From: Akebia trifoliata
Lineage: Eukaryota; Streptophyta; Magnoliopsida; Ranunculales; Lardizabalaceae
Direction: 5' to 3'
Assembly (NCBI GenBank): GCA_017979445.1
Contig: CM030706.1
Span: 20,477,884 to 20,541,883, forward strand
Length of the DNA stretch: 64,000 nt
The translations under genes and the position numbers were made by a program. This document shows, piece after piece, positions 10,556-21,840 of the stretch; the first letter of the stretch is position 1, and each line of letters opens with the position of its first letter. The notes under the pieces were generated by a model that saw nothing but the letters and a program-made list of their open reading frames with translations, did no database searches and was not told the DNA's origin.

Positions 10556-11874
10556 TCGATTTAAATGGCCCGGTCCATCAGGATTATGGATCGAGTTAGG
10601 CTGGGTCATTTGCAAGAGATAGATTTTTTTATTGGGTCGGTGCACCCATTTTGATTTTCAAAATAACATTTTTTATCCTTGAGGACAATCATACACTCTG
10701 ATCTCATCATTCACATACATCCATTTCATCATTCACATGCATTCTGATCTCATCATTCACATACATTCATATCAATCACAAAGTCTCATAAGATTCCATT
10801 CAATGAACAACCCGGGAACACCCACAATAAGTTCGAGTCGTGACCTACTAGGAAGGTTTCTAGACTCTAAGCTTACTACGTGCAATGCATTTTTATCTGG
10901 CCACCCTTGCCCAAGCACACCTATATACCTTTCGATACGTGGTGACTTGGTTTGATATACCGTATAGGTGATAATGTAAAACCTCAATTCACTTCTCTGA
11001 AGCCAAAAACAGCCAGTTTGATCTCCAGTTGAGAGGTGGCGCACAATGCTGAGCAAGGGCCCACTTAAATACCTCTCGTCTAGAATAGACGTAGTCTATC
11101 CCCCTCGTACAGTAGGGTACAGCGGGGCAAGATCTGCTTAGGCACCGATTTTGACCAAGAAGTGCAATTGATATACTTAGATTACCTTTTATACCTACGG
11201 GTACGAGTCAAGAGTTGTAGCTTTCATAAATGATTTGGCATCCCACGAGGGGACCGACCACGTACTAGTACTACGTTGGCAATCGGGACATGTGACTGTG
11301 TGGCTTACAATAGGTCAAAGGCTCAGGTCGCTCCAGCTTGGGTGCATCAACATACTTCTCAGAATCACCTGATCAGATGGTATTGATGCCCCCAGTTTGA
11401 TATACCCTAAGGTACGTGACTGGAGTTGTGGGTTTCATGAATGACGTCGCATCTCCGAAGAGACCGGGCCACGCATTAGTGCCACGTTGGCTAAATGGGA
11501 CGTGTAAGTGAGTAAAGCGGTAAACGTGCATGTGGTGTGTGCAAAACAGGGTGGGGTGTGCCCGGGGCTTTTTCAAACACGTGGACCCATGGATCCAATC
11601 AAACCAATCGTTACAAGATGAATATTTAATCGAAATAAACACCATACCAATCACATGAATATTTAATCAAGATCAACACTATTCAAATCACATGATTGTA
11701 AATAAACATATCAAGCATATATCCATGTTAGAAACAAGCATTTAATCCGACATATTTATTTGTGTTTCAATCGAGGGTCATTTTGAATTGTCCAAAATAA
11801 TTCAAAATTTCAAAGCGCATCGAATTGAGGATAAATGGATAATCGTTAGGATGAAGATTTTAAAATCAAATAAC

Positions 11875-11916
<42 letters not shown>

Positions 11917-14027
11917 CTAAAAAATAGCCAACACGTGAATTGTTATTGACATACCAACTTTTACTAGTGTCACCCCAACTTCTATGCAAACTGTTAGATA
12001 ATTACGGTAATTAAAGTGACATTAGAACAATTGGTGCGTCAAACTCATAAAGACCAGAATCATTCTCTATTTAATCATAGAGAGGGCTGTTACAACGTTT
12101 AAGATAAAATTTTGAGACATTATTAGCATACTCATTATTTATTTACAACACCCCAATTATCTTCAAAAGTGAATAATTGCTTATATTCAAATTAGTGTAT
12201 TATAAACAAACGATGGTGTGTTAATAATAATTCTCTAAAACTTCTCATCAAAGAGTACTCAAGAATAAAAAAATAGGTTGCTGCCAATATTAACAATCTA
12301 TTTGATTTTTTTTTTTTTTTTTTTTTTTAAAATAAATAAATAAATAAACTCTCTTCGATTATTGCCAAGGCATGAGTCCATTCTTTCTTTTCTTCATGTT
12401 GCCGCCACACACCGAAACCTTTTTTTATGTTAAAAACACTCTTTGCTAGATTTCAAAACAATATATAAATATTTGCTTAGAAATTATGTTGGAACACAGC
12501 CCTCTTCGATGATCTTAACTCAGCCAAAGGGCAAAGATCCATGATTCTGTTCTTCAAGTTTGGATACAACCCAAATCAGATCTCCGAATTTCTCATTCAT
12601 CTGATCACATTAATATGTGTCCGTCTGATTTGTGCTGTTATTACAGCATTAGATTTGAAATCACAAAAAAAAAAAGCAAACAAAAAACAAAAAACACAAA
12701 AAAAAAAAAATCTGATTTAAACATGGGTTGACGTTCAACTGGTGCTGCCATTGCAGCTCGAGATCAGATTCTCTCTTTCCCCTTTCTTTTTTTCTTTTAA
12801 AAAAAATGAAAAATTGAGAATGAAAATATCAAGGATTCATCGAGCTCCTCGTCGAGATGAACATCCGCAACAGCGGGTTAGAATTCATTGGTTCAAATCA
12901 GAAGAAAAAGAAAGCAAAAAACACAAGAGAGCCCATTTTTTCAAAAAAAAACTTATCGATAACAACAAGTTTTCCTCTTCAATCTCCACAGATTCAACCC
13001 ACATTTCTCAATGTTCCTTAGTGGTTTCAAATGGACGGATCTGAAATCAGATCTTCCTTAGTTTGGATCGTCAGAATCCAACCTCAACAACTTGATTAAA
13101 GTTCTTCGACCCAATGAAATTTTATTCCGAACGAAATCTGTCCCTTCAATGTGGATCAATGATCTCTTGTTGATCTGAACCAGTATCTCCGAATTTCTCT
13201 TCTATCGACGGAAAAGAGATCGATGAAATCGCTTAGTTTGAGTTGGTTCCTTTTTTTAATTCTGTTTTGAATCAAAAGGGACCAGCGTTTTCGAGCAACA
13301 ACTAAAACGATCGGGCTGAGATTTCAGCCGATCGGACAGAGGGATGTTCGGTTTTTTTTTTTGGTTTATTAAATAACGCTGAAACAGGTCGTTCTTTTAA
13401 GGAAGATGATGTGTGGCCTTAAAAAAAATGATTTTTACTTGTGCACACCCACTAGAAAACGCTGTCAACAGAACTTAAAAACAACAATTTTTTTTTTAAA
13501 AAAAATTAGTTTTATTCTTATTACACACCAACCCCTTCATTACTCTAGACAGCACCTTTTTTTTTTTGAAAAACTAAAAATTAAATAAAAAATAAAAGAT
13601 GTTGAGGAAAACATCGCATATCGGCCATCAAATAGAAAACATTGATGTTCCTAACAACAATTATTTTAAGTAAAATGGTCAAATACCTAATCAAGCACAT
13701 ACCTAAATTTTTAATCGAAAAATAATTACATGTGTAAAAAAAATCAGGGTCCAAAAACCATTTTTTCATCCTCAATAAAACTATTCCTTTGAAATCTCGC
13801 ATTATTTAGGGTCATTCCAAATGACTTTCGATTGAACCATAAAAAAATGATATACTGGATTAGGATATTCAAAATTGAATCACATGATCTATAGTTAAGC
13901 CAAAAGAATAAAGAAAGCATAAATAAATAAAACACAATAAACAAATAATCAACTAATTAAAAACCAAATAAAAAAGTCCTACTAGCGACGTATCCCATAC
14001 TCGGGGCTTTTCAAGTTGATCCTCAAT
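10556..14027 (-). other. Element A leader (5' untranslated region)
   Basis: Long leader read on the minus strand from the PBS down to the TTTTCC block. It is homologous, inverted, to the H (38820-42110) and J (55517-58330) leaders. It carries two leader modules (about 11395-11510 and 11185-11300), poly-T tracts (11877-11911; 12309-12328), A-rich runs at 12660-12710, and AT-rich filler at 13360-13980. No coding region is supported apart from the questionable small ORF in the module. Confidence 0.75.
11185..11510 (-). repeat. Leader module, two tandem copies in A
   Basis: Two diverged ~115-bp copies spaced ~210 bp apart. The 5' copy (11510-11395) translates on the element strand to WPGLFGDATSFMK and TYLRVYQ; the second copy has lost that frame but keeps GCCAACGTAG/TACTAGTACGTGG and the GGGTATATCAA-like end. 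Confidence 0.7.
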
Positions 14028-14047
14028 GTCCCCAGTGGAGTCGCCAC
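14028..14047 (-). promoter_or_regulatory. Element A primer-binding site
   Basis: Minus strand reads GTGGCGACTCCACTGGGGAC immediately after the TTTCA end of the 5' LTR. This sequence type is typical of Tat/Ogre-lineage plant elements, whose primer is reported to be a tRNA-Arg (from memory). H has TGGCGACTCCGCTGGGGAC at 38801. Confidence 0.82.
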
Positions 14048-15779
14048 TGAAAGCGCCCTCGATCCGCGGGGGTGCGCGGATCCGCTTTTGACCCTTGAGG
14101 CTTGGGAGTCGCCACCTAGTTTAGGTCTAGGAACCATAAATGACTCTACAATGGATAAAAAAAAGAACTAATCTACATAGAAATCTGAATCCGGGGATCA
14201 TGTTACGGGGTTGGAAGGTGTTAGGCACCAACCTCGCCCGGCCAATGCCGGTCTCTACTTATCCCAAATAGATCTACATCGCTAATGATAAACTAGATTC
14301 AGAAAAATAATAAAAATTTACCTTTGATCTGCAAAGGTGCTATTCCCTCAGATCTGAAAATGAACAGTTCCTTGTACCGTACTCCTTGCTTCGTTTTGTC
14401 TCTGGATCTGATTCCTGATCTCCGAGGCAAGGTGTCTCTTACTTGGATCTGGATGCTTTGAATTTGTGGTGGATTTTTGGGGTGTTTTTGAGAGGTTTTT
14501 GGATGTTTTTTTAGGCTAAAATCGGAGTAGGGGTGTTAGGGAAGGAGTTGGGGCTCCAAAATTAGGGTTTTGGGGAGGCTATGGAGGCTTCTTCACCTAC
14601 TTTTTCTAGGGTTTTTTCTTTGATACGAAAATAGGGTGTGGAGGCTCCTATTTATAAAGTTTTTAGAAGCATTTAAGGTTTGATTAGGGTTTCTTTTAGG
14701 GTTTCAATTAGGGTTTTGACTTAGTCTTTAGGGTTTTAGGGTTTTGACTTTAGTCTTATGAGATTGACTTGATTAGTTTTAGATTAGGGTTTGGATTTAG
14801 GGTTTTGACCTTAGTCTTATGAGATTGACTTGATTAGTTTTAGATTAGGATTTTGATTTAGGGTTTTGACCTTAGTCTTATGAGATTGACTCGATTAGTA
14901 CCTTGACTTCAGTCTTGCTTGATTGACTTTAATTTTGACTTCAGTCTCACTTGATTGACTTTAATACCTTGACTTCAGTCTTGCTTGATTTACTTTTAAT
15001 TTTTGGAGAATCCCCTTCTATTATATCTTTAATTCTTTGAACCCTCAAATGGAGGGGTCCTTAAAGAAATATCCCACGAACCCTCAACAATTTTGCCTGA
15101 GAGTCCAATTAATCGATTTTTTAGGTTCAACTTTTTAAATTAATTTCATTAATATTTCACTTTAATTATTTAATGTTTTATTTATTAATTTCGAATTTTT
15201 TAATTATGAAAATTGTGAAATTACCGTTTTGCCCTCGGAGAGGATTTTTTACGTTTTAAGTCGTTTTTCAATGTTTCAGGATGTTTTGGAATCAGTTTTT
15301 CGTAAGGAATTCAATGGGAATGTTGGTTTTTGTCATTTATGAAGTTTTTTTATATGAAATGATCGTGAACTTTATGAGGGGTATTTTCGTAATTTTGTCA
15401 AATTTTGTGAAAATTGGCGAAGCGGTTTACTTGGTTTCGATTTGTTGTTTTATGTGTTTGAACGGATTTTCCTAAGCGTAATGTAGGCTCTAAGGTTGTT
15501 TTGAGATTAGGGGTATTTTGGTAATTTAATCATTTTTTGTGATTTTTATCGTGAAGCTTCTTTTTGGTTTGCAAGATGATGATTTCTATGTTTCTGAGGT
15601 CGTATTTTCCTAGCGTAGCGTGGTTTCTAAGTTTTGTCAGTTCGAGATACCTCATCCGGATTTCTGAAACATATCTGGTAACAAAATAAAGCATTGGAAT
15701 AGACATCCATCATTGGGAACCTTTGCGATCGGGTTGACGACTTGATTAATCAGGCGGATGCAAAAATGGGGTGTCTACA
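14048..15779 (-). repeat. Element A 5' LTR
   Basis: Begins TGTAGACACCCC and ends GGGCGCTTTCA on the minus strand. It is 1732 bp against 1729 bp for the 3' LTR, with only scattered differences (for example at 15135, 15172, 15321, 15423 and 15507). TATA box at 14649-14658. The 64-residue ORF at 15281-15475 duplicates that at 4325-4519. Confidence 0.92.
14649..14658 (-). promoter_or_regulatory. TATA box in A 5' LTR
   Basis: TTTATAAATA-type box on the minus strand, equivalent to 3693-3702. As part of the 5' LTR this would start the full-length transcript, at roughly 14620-14630 on the minus strand. Confidence 0.6.
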
Positions 15780-15784
15780 AGTCC
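15780..15784. repeat. Target-site duplication of A (right copy)
   Basis: AGTCC directly after the CA end of the A LTR; pairs with 3090-3094. Confidence 0.88.
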
Positions 15785-15800
15785 CCAGTGGAGTCGCCAC
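15785..15800 (-). promoter_or_regulatory. Element B primer-binding site, split by A
   Basis: Minus strand reads GTGGCGACTCCACTGG right after the GATTTCA end of B's LTR. The remaining GGACT of the site is the A target duplication, so the insertion cut the PBS. Confidence 0.8.
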
Positions 15801-16299
15801 TGAAATCGCCTTGACCCCGGCCGTCTCACTAAATAGCGGATTAGGGGTACGATCTACGTAAATCAGGGATTGTTAAAAGAATATGGAGTCGCCACCTAGT
15901 TTAGGTCGAGGAACCAAAATTAACTCCAAATGGATATGGGTCGGTCCGTGGATCAGAAAGATGGATAAGGGGTCAGATTACGGATTTTGGAAGGTGTTAG
16001 ACACCGAATCCGCCTGATCAAGATGATTAGTCTCTACTACGATCAAAAAATATCCTACGGTCAACATTCAAAGACTAAAAGACAAACTAGGGTCCAATCA
16101 TCATCAAATTGCATTGAATTTACTAAACAAATCTTACGGTTAAAATAATTACATGATTTAATGAGGCATACAAGACACCAAAAATTAATGGATCAATTCG
16201 ATCATATTTTGAACAATACGAAATCGATTTTCAATGCCGCGTATATAACATTAGTGAATTGACTCATTGACGATATTTTATCAAAGAGATTCGATTTTT

Positions 16300-17410
16300 G
16301 AACCATTACGTGTATTAAATTCAGTGGGTTAACTCACAAATTTTGAATTGCCACGTGTATTAAATCGGTGAGTTAAGCACATGCCTAATTTTAAAATAAA
16401 ATCGATTCAAATTTTCAATGTCCCAAAAATTAGCGAGTCAACTCGCAATTTGTCAACCAAAATAATCCTAATTTTTTGGAATCGTCACGTGTATTAAATC
16501 GGTGATTTAACCCACGTGCCTAATTTTTAAAAAAAAATCGATTCAAATTCTCAATGTCCCCAAAATCAGCGAGTCGACTCGCAATTTGTTAATCATAAGA
16601 ATCATAATTTTTTTTTTCGAAATCGCCACGTGTATTAAATCGATGATTTAACCCACATGCCTAATTTTTAAAAATTCGATTCAAATTCTCAATGTCCTGA
16701 AAATTAGAGAGTCGACTCGCAATTTGTTAATAAAAAAAATCTTAATTTTTTTTTAATCGCCACGTGTATTAAATCGGTGATTTAACCCACGTGCCTAATT
16801 TTTAAAAATTCGATTCAAATTCTCAATGTCCCCAAAATCAGCGAGTTGACTCACAATTTGTTAACAAAAAGAATCCTAATTTTTTGGATTCGTCACGTGT
16901 ATTAAATCGGTGATTTAACCCACGTGCCTAATTTTTAAAAATTCGATTCAAATTCTCAATGTCCCCAAAAATAGCGAGTCGACTCGCAATTTGTTAATCA
17001 TAAGAATCATAATTTTTTTTTTGGAATCGCCACGTGTATTAAATCGATGATTTTACCCACGTGCCTAATTTTTAAAAATTCGATTCAAATTCTCAATGTC
17101 CTGAAAATCAGCGAGTCGACTCGCAATTTGTTAAAAAAAAAAATCCTAATTTTTTTTTAATCGCCACGTGTATTAAATCGGTGATTTAACCCACGTGCCT
17201 AATTTTTAAAAATTCGATTCAAATTCTCAATGTCCCCAAAATCAGCGAGTTGACTCGCAATTTGTTAACAAAAAGAATCCTAATTTTTTGGATTTTGCCA
17301 CGTGTATTAAATTGGTGATTTAATCCACGTGCCTAATTTTTAAAAAAATTCGATTCAAATTTTCAATGTCCCCAAAATAAATGAGTCGACTCACAATTTT
17401 TATTGTGAAA
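16300..17410 (-). repeat. ~135-bp LTR tandem repeat with G-box and palindrome
   Basis: About eight units marked by CACGTGTATTAAATCG (starts 16486, 16627, 16761, 16893, 17031, 17165 and 17299). Each also holds CCCACGTGCC and, in most units, the perfect 14-base palindrome GCGAGTCGACTCGC. CACGTG is the plant G-box core. The array lies downstream of the TATA box on the element strand, in R/U5. Confidence 0.85.
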
Positions 17411-18350
17411 ATCTATTTTTTATTTTTATCTTTCGTGTACACCAATAATTTTTATTGAGTAGATCAGCATTAATGAGTTAACCCACTAACATTAAAAATT
17501 GGCAAATCGACTCGATAGACATCAACAATCAATAAACCAGTCCACTAACTTGAAAATAACGAGTTGGCCCAATCAATCTATAAAAAAAAATGGTCGAATT
17601 GATCCACTAATTTTTTGAAAAATTAAAGGTTGCATTAATACCACGTATCCCCCCAAAATCAACGGATTAATTCGAATGCATAAAAATGTGAAATCAAGAA
17701 TCAATAATAATAAAAATAAACTAAAAATAAAAAAAATAAAAAAAATAAACAAATGAATAAATAAAATAACTTACCTTTACCAAATAATTTTGGATGCGTG
17801 GATTCCTTAAAAAAGAAATTGAAAAGCTTGTGATGCCCAATGATGTTGGAATATAAGGAGATGATGACCGTTGTGGGGTGTCCAATAAATCAAAGAAGGA
17901 GCATTGCCAAAGAGTGAGGGAAATTGCTATTATTTTTTTTATGGAGCGAAAGAGTATTGGAGAGAAGTTATAGGATTAATGGAGATACAAAAATGGGCAG
18001 CAAGATAGATGAAATTGGAACTTTAATGGGTGGAATATGATGAAGATGTGGCTGTAATGGAGATGAAAAAGTTGCAACAACTATGAGGGAGATTAGAATG
18101 GAGAGAGAGAGAGAGGTGGCTGGGTGTTGGGCAGCAATGTGAAGGAGGATGTTGCTGAATTTTAATGAGGAAAGTTGCTAAAATTTGTTTAATGAGGGAA
18201 GAAGAAGATAGAAAGTTGCAGAATTTTTAATGGGGAGGTTGTTGAATTTTTAATGGGGGAGGAAGAAGATGGAAAGTTGTAGGTTTTTTGATTATGGAGG
18301 GTAGTAAAAAAAACGTAGGCTCGAGTCCCTTTCAATGGTCCCTTGCCTTT

Positions 18351-18360
18351 TCCTTTTATA
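18351..18360 (-). promoter_or_regulatory. TATA box in B LTR
   Basis: Minus strand TATAAAAGGA. The D LTR has TATAAAAA at 26183-26190 in the matching position. Confidence 0.55.
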
Positions 18361-19339
18361 GTGGATCTCCCCAAAATCATGAGAGAGGGAGAGAGGGAGT
18401 AATAGGTGAGATAGGAGAGATGGGAGAGTGAGAGGAGAACATGGGTGGTCATGAGGAGGAGTTGAGACGTTGGAGAAGAAGATGGGGGAGTTGGAGAGTG
18501 CCCATGTTTTATTCTCTTTTTTTTTTTTTTTTTTTTAAATTTTTAAGTTTTTTTATTTTGGAAAAAGAGACGTGGTGATCCCACGCTACTCCTACTACGG
18601 TAATTTCTCGCTAATAAGTTGTGATTGGTTGAATTTTATTATTATTTTAGTTGAATTTTGAATTCGTTGACATTTTGATTTAACTTTTATGTTTTAAATT
18701 AAGTTTGAATTTGTGTTTGGTTTTAAATTTTGGATTAAAATTGTTAGATTAAAATTTAATTTGAATTTTGATTGTAATATTGGTTATTGGTCGATTTGAT
18801 TTTGTTTCGATTGGTTGATCGTTCGATTTTACTTTTATTTTTATATTTTAATTGGTTGAGTGATTTTCAATTTGATTTTAATTTGAGTTTTAATTGTTTA
18901 ATTTGAATTTAATTTTTTATTTAAATTTTGAACGGGTTGATTAATTTGCGTTTTAATTTGAAACTTAAATTGATTTTAATTTTTAATTGGTCGGTTGATT
19001 GGATTTCGATTGGTTAAGTTTTGAGTTTTAATTTGATTTTAGATTGGGTTCGATTTTAAATTTTAAATTTATTGATAGAATTTGAGTTTAATTTTGATGG
19101 TTGATTACTTGAAATTTTTATTTTGGTTGATCGAATTTTTATTATTATTATTTTTAATTTGAAAAATATTTTTGATTGGATTTAATTGTTAGATTTTAAT
19201 TTTAATTATTTGATTTTAATTTTAATTGTTTGAATTTTTTAATTTGAATTGTTTAATTTTTAATTTGAAATTTATTTTTAGTTTAGATTGGATTTCAATT
19301 TACATTGTCCTAGGGATCGGGATCTCTAAATTGTAGAGT

Positions 19340-19800
19340 TGGATATTGAGGGGTATTTTGGTCTTTTGGCGATTTTTACAGATTTTTCTCGAACTTCTCT
19401 GTTTTCATCGATTTGGGTCTCGTTAGACTCGAAATCACATTCTGAGTGCAATGGAGGTACTTTCGAGATTTTTCGGAGGTCTGAGGTATATAAGGGGGTA
19501 TTTTCGTCATTTTGATGATTTTTTTACAAATTTTTATAAATTTCTCTGTTTTCATCGATTTGGGTCCGGTTAGACTCGAAATCACATTTCGATTGCAATG
19601 GAGGTACTTTCGAGATTTTTTAGAGGTCCAAAATTTATGAGGGGTATTTTTGTCATTTTGATGAATTTTTTACAAATTTCTCTGTTTTCATCGATTTGGG
19701 TCCCGTTAGACTCGAAATCACATTCTAAGTACAATCGAGGTACTTTCGAGACTTTTCAGACGTCCAAAATTTATGAAGGGTATTTTTGTCATAAAGGGTA
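19340..19800 (-). repeat. ~140-bp tandem repeat in U3 of B LTR
   Basis: Three units each containing TTTTCATCGATTTGGGTC (19405, 19552, 19688), AGACTCGAAATCACATTC and GGTACTTTCGAGA. The D LTR has a single related copy at about 25290-25490. Confidence 0.75.
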
Positions 19801-20171
19801 TTTTCATCATTTTTGTGATTTTTACAGTCTTTTAGGGATTTCAGCGTGAGGTTTCTTTCAGTCACTGTGTGAGTATTTCTAAGTTCTAAAGTTATATTTT
19901 TCTAGCGTAGTAGGATTTTTAAGTTATCGAATTGTTTAAAAAACCTATGCGTACGTGCTTGCTAAGTCAGGTGTAAGATGTAGCGATCCTAAGCGTGCGT
20001 AAATTTCTAGGTCGAGTCGTGATGAGTAGAGGGGATGAAAAGAAACTAGAAATAGAAGGAATCAAGCAGTACTCACAAGCCTTCGAGTTCTTTTATATTC
20101 ATCATTAGGAATCCACCAAAACCGGGTGACGAATTGTCGAATTAGGCAGATGAAAAAATGGGGTGTCTACA

Positions 20172-20790
20172 CTATTGTACATGGTAAACTAAATTGGCAG
20201 ATAATATTTTCCATAGGAACTTTTGAACTTCCTATTGATGTATTTTGGCTAGAAGGAGTGCTTCTGCCCACTTGGTAAAATAATATGTTGCCACCAACAA
20301 GTGCCCTAAGCAGCGAACCTACTAAATCAATCCTCATTGTGCAAACGGCCAAGAGCTGATGAGGTAATTGAGCTGCACTACTGGCTGTTGGATTATCTTC
20401 CCATGTCTTTGGCAATTGTCACAATGCTTGATGTGTAGAACTGCATCCTTCTACAAATATGGGTAGAAATACCCCTGAGAGAGTACTTTGTGGGCCAAAG
20501 ATCTTGTCCCTAAATGATGTTTACAATCCCCTTCGTAGATCTTGCTCAACATATCATTTGCTTTTTTTGACGTTAGGCAATGTAGGAGTGGCCCTCCTAC
20601 TAACTTCTTGTATAATTTCTCATCCAAGATAGTATATTTTTTTGTCCTATTCTTAACTTGTCTTGCTTCCTTAAGATCATCGGGCAATTCTCGTAGCTGT
20701 AGGAAGGCGAGGATTAGGCTCATCCACCCTTGATCTCCTTTGTAGCTACCACATTGATCAATTCCGGCTCGTCAATTGCAGGTCTTTCTT
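20172..20790 (-). pseudogene. Element E integrase, N-terminal part
   Basis: Contains the His2Cys2 zinc-binding region (GDCKHHLGTRSLAHKVLSQG at about 20530, then KHCDNCQ near 20420 in another frame) and the start of the catalytic core (LLRALVGGN; ENIICQFSLPCTIV at the junction). The rest is separated by insertion of B's LTR and its continuation is not in the window. Frame changes occur between the zinc finger and the core. Confidence 0.8.
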
Positions 20791-20899
20791 GGTTGCCCAA
20801 TAGCAGTTCTCTCATGTCTTGTTCTAACAACATTGAAGCTATGAATGCTAGGGTGTCTGTATGCCTATTGTCTGTCAGCGATACGTGCTCTACTCTGAC

Positions 20900-21840
20900 T
20901 TCCCTATTTCAAAGTATGGCAGACCTGATTTTCTTCAGGTAGAACTGCAACTTGGGATCTCATGCTTCAAATGTCTTGTTGACGTGCTTAACTACTAGTT
21001 GTGAGTCATCGTAGACTGTAGCCTCAGTTACCACTAGTCCTGTTAACGAATTATGGTCAAGCAGTATTGCCTCATATTTGTTTTATTGTTCGATGCTCTG
21101 AATCCCAATTTGACTGTCTTCTTTATCTTAGAACCGTCAAGAGTGATTAGCATCACTGCTATTCCAGATCCTTTTAGGTTTGAAGATCCATCCATATAGA
21201 CTCAGCAACCTGGCTAACTATTTGCTTCTTGTTCTTTTTCATCATGTTCAAGCTTTTCTACCGACAACTCTACCCTTTCCTCTATTGGAAAGTCTACCAC
21301 GGTTTTGGTTTTTAGCGAGACTTTGGGCTTATACTCAAGTTCAAATTTAGTTAACTCTACAGTCTACTTTCCATTTTGCCTGATTCCTCTATCTTTCCCA
21401 AGATAAACTTCAAGGGGTACTTTGTGATGACCTGTACTTGGTGTACCTGGAAGTACGATCTTAGGTGCAATGTTGTGTTAACTAAAGCTAATCTCATTTT
21501 TTCAAGTATGGATTAGCGTCTCTTGATATTGCAGAAGGTCTTACTTAAGAAGCAAATAGGCTACTCTACTGCTGTACCAACTCTAATTATGACTAAACTG
21601 AGCGTGCACTCAAAAATCGTTAAGTAAAGCTCTAGTTCCTCTACAACTTCTAGTTTGGAGAGTATAAGTAGTCTGTCTAGATATTTTTTTAACTCTATAA
21701 ATACTTGATCACACTCCTCTGTCCATTCGAACTTGGTGCTTTTCCACACTAGCTGGTATAGAGGCTTGTACTTATCTGAAAACCTGAAAATGAATCTATT
21801 AAGGGCTGCCACTCTTTCTATTAACTTCTAGACTTGTTTT
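20900..21840 (-). pseudogene. Element E RNase H region (two RNase H-like parts)
   Basis: The upstream part (21812-21360) is the RT-connected RNase H (LNRFIFRFSDKYKPLYQLV, KFEWTEECDQVF, then SKTFCNIKRR). A second RNase H-like part lies at about 21200-20920 (MDGSSNLKGSGIAVMLITLDG, KYEAILLDHNSLTGL, VYDDSQLVVKHVN). A second, archaeal-type RNase H is an established hallmark of Tat elements. Several stops are present. RNase H degrades the RNA strand during reverse transcription. Confidence 0.78.

Larger units (their letters stand above)
3095..15779 (-). mobile_element. Element A: complete non-autonomous Tat-type LTR retrotransposon
   Basis: 12,685-bp minus-strand element bounded by two near-identical TG...CA LTRs (1729 and 1732 bp), with PBS, PPT and a perfect 5-bp target duplication. 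Order on the minus strand is 5' LTR, PBS, ~3.5 kb leader, TTTTCC-rich block, remnant of the ORF/gag spacer, integrase remnant, conserved 3' tail, hairpin tandem array, PPT and 3' LTR. The DUF7745 ORF, gag, protease, RT and RNase H are missing. By eye the LTRs differ at about 14 substitutions plus a few indels (about 1%), so insertion was recent relative to its neighbours. Confidence 0.92.
1..20171 (-). mobile_element. Element B: Tat-type Ty3/gypsy element, interrupted by A
   Basis: Minus-strand LTR retrotransposon in two visible parts, 1-3089 and 15785-20171, separated by element A. Read on the minus strand it has a 4.37 kb 5' LTR, a PBS, a leader, a DUF7745-like ORF and gag; pol and the 3' LTR lie beyond position 1. 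Joining the flanks of A restores the PBS and leader in the same arrangement seen in D (28628 onward), which supports one original element. Its LTR and leader match D, so B and D are one family. Its right end interrupts the integrase of E. Confidence 0.82.
15801..20171 (-). repeat. Element B 5' LTR (4.37 kb)
   Basis: Starts TGTAGACACCCC at 20171 and ends GGCGATTTCA at 15801 on the minus strand. Homologous to the D LTR (24969-28627) but ~700 bp longer. Inside are a ~135-bp array (about 16300-17400), a TATA box (18351-18360), AT-rich reiterations of TTTTAATTGGTTGATCG type (18600-19290) and about three ~140-bp units (19340-19800). No genuine ORF: those called here are low-complexity. Confidence 0.85.

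Noticed and set aside
12742..13044. 100-residue plus-strand ORF in the A leader
   Set aside because: It is antisense to the element, Lys/poly-A driven, and not kept in the H or J leaders.
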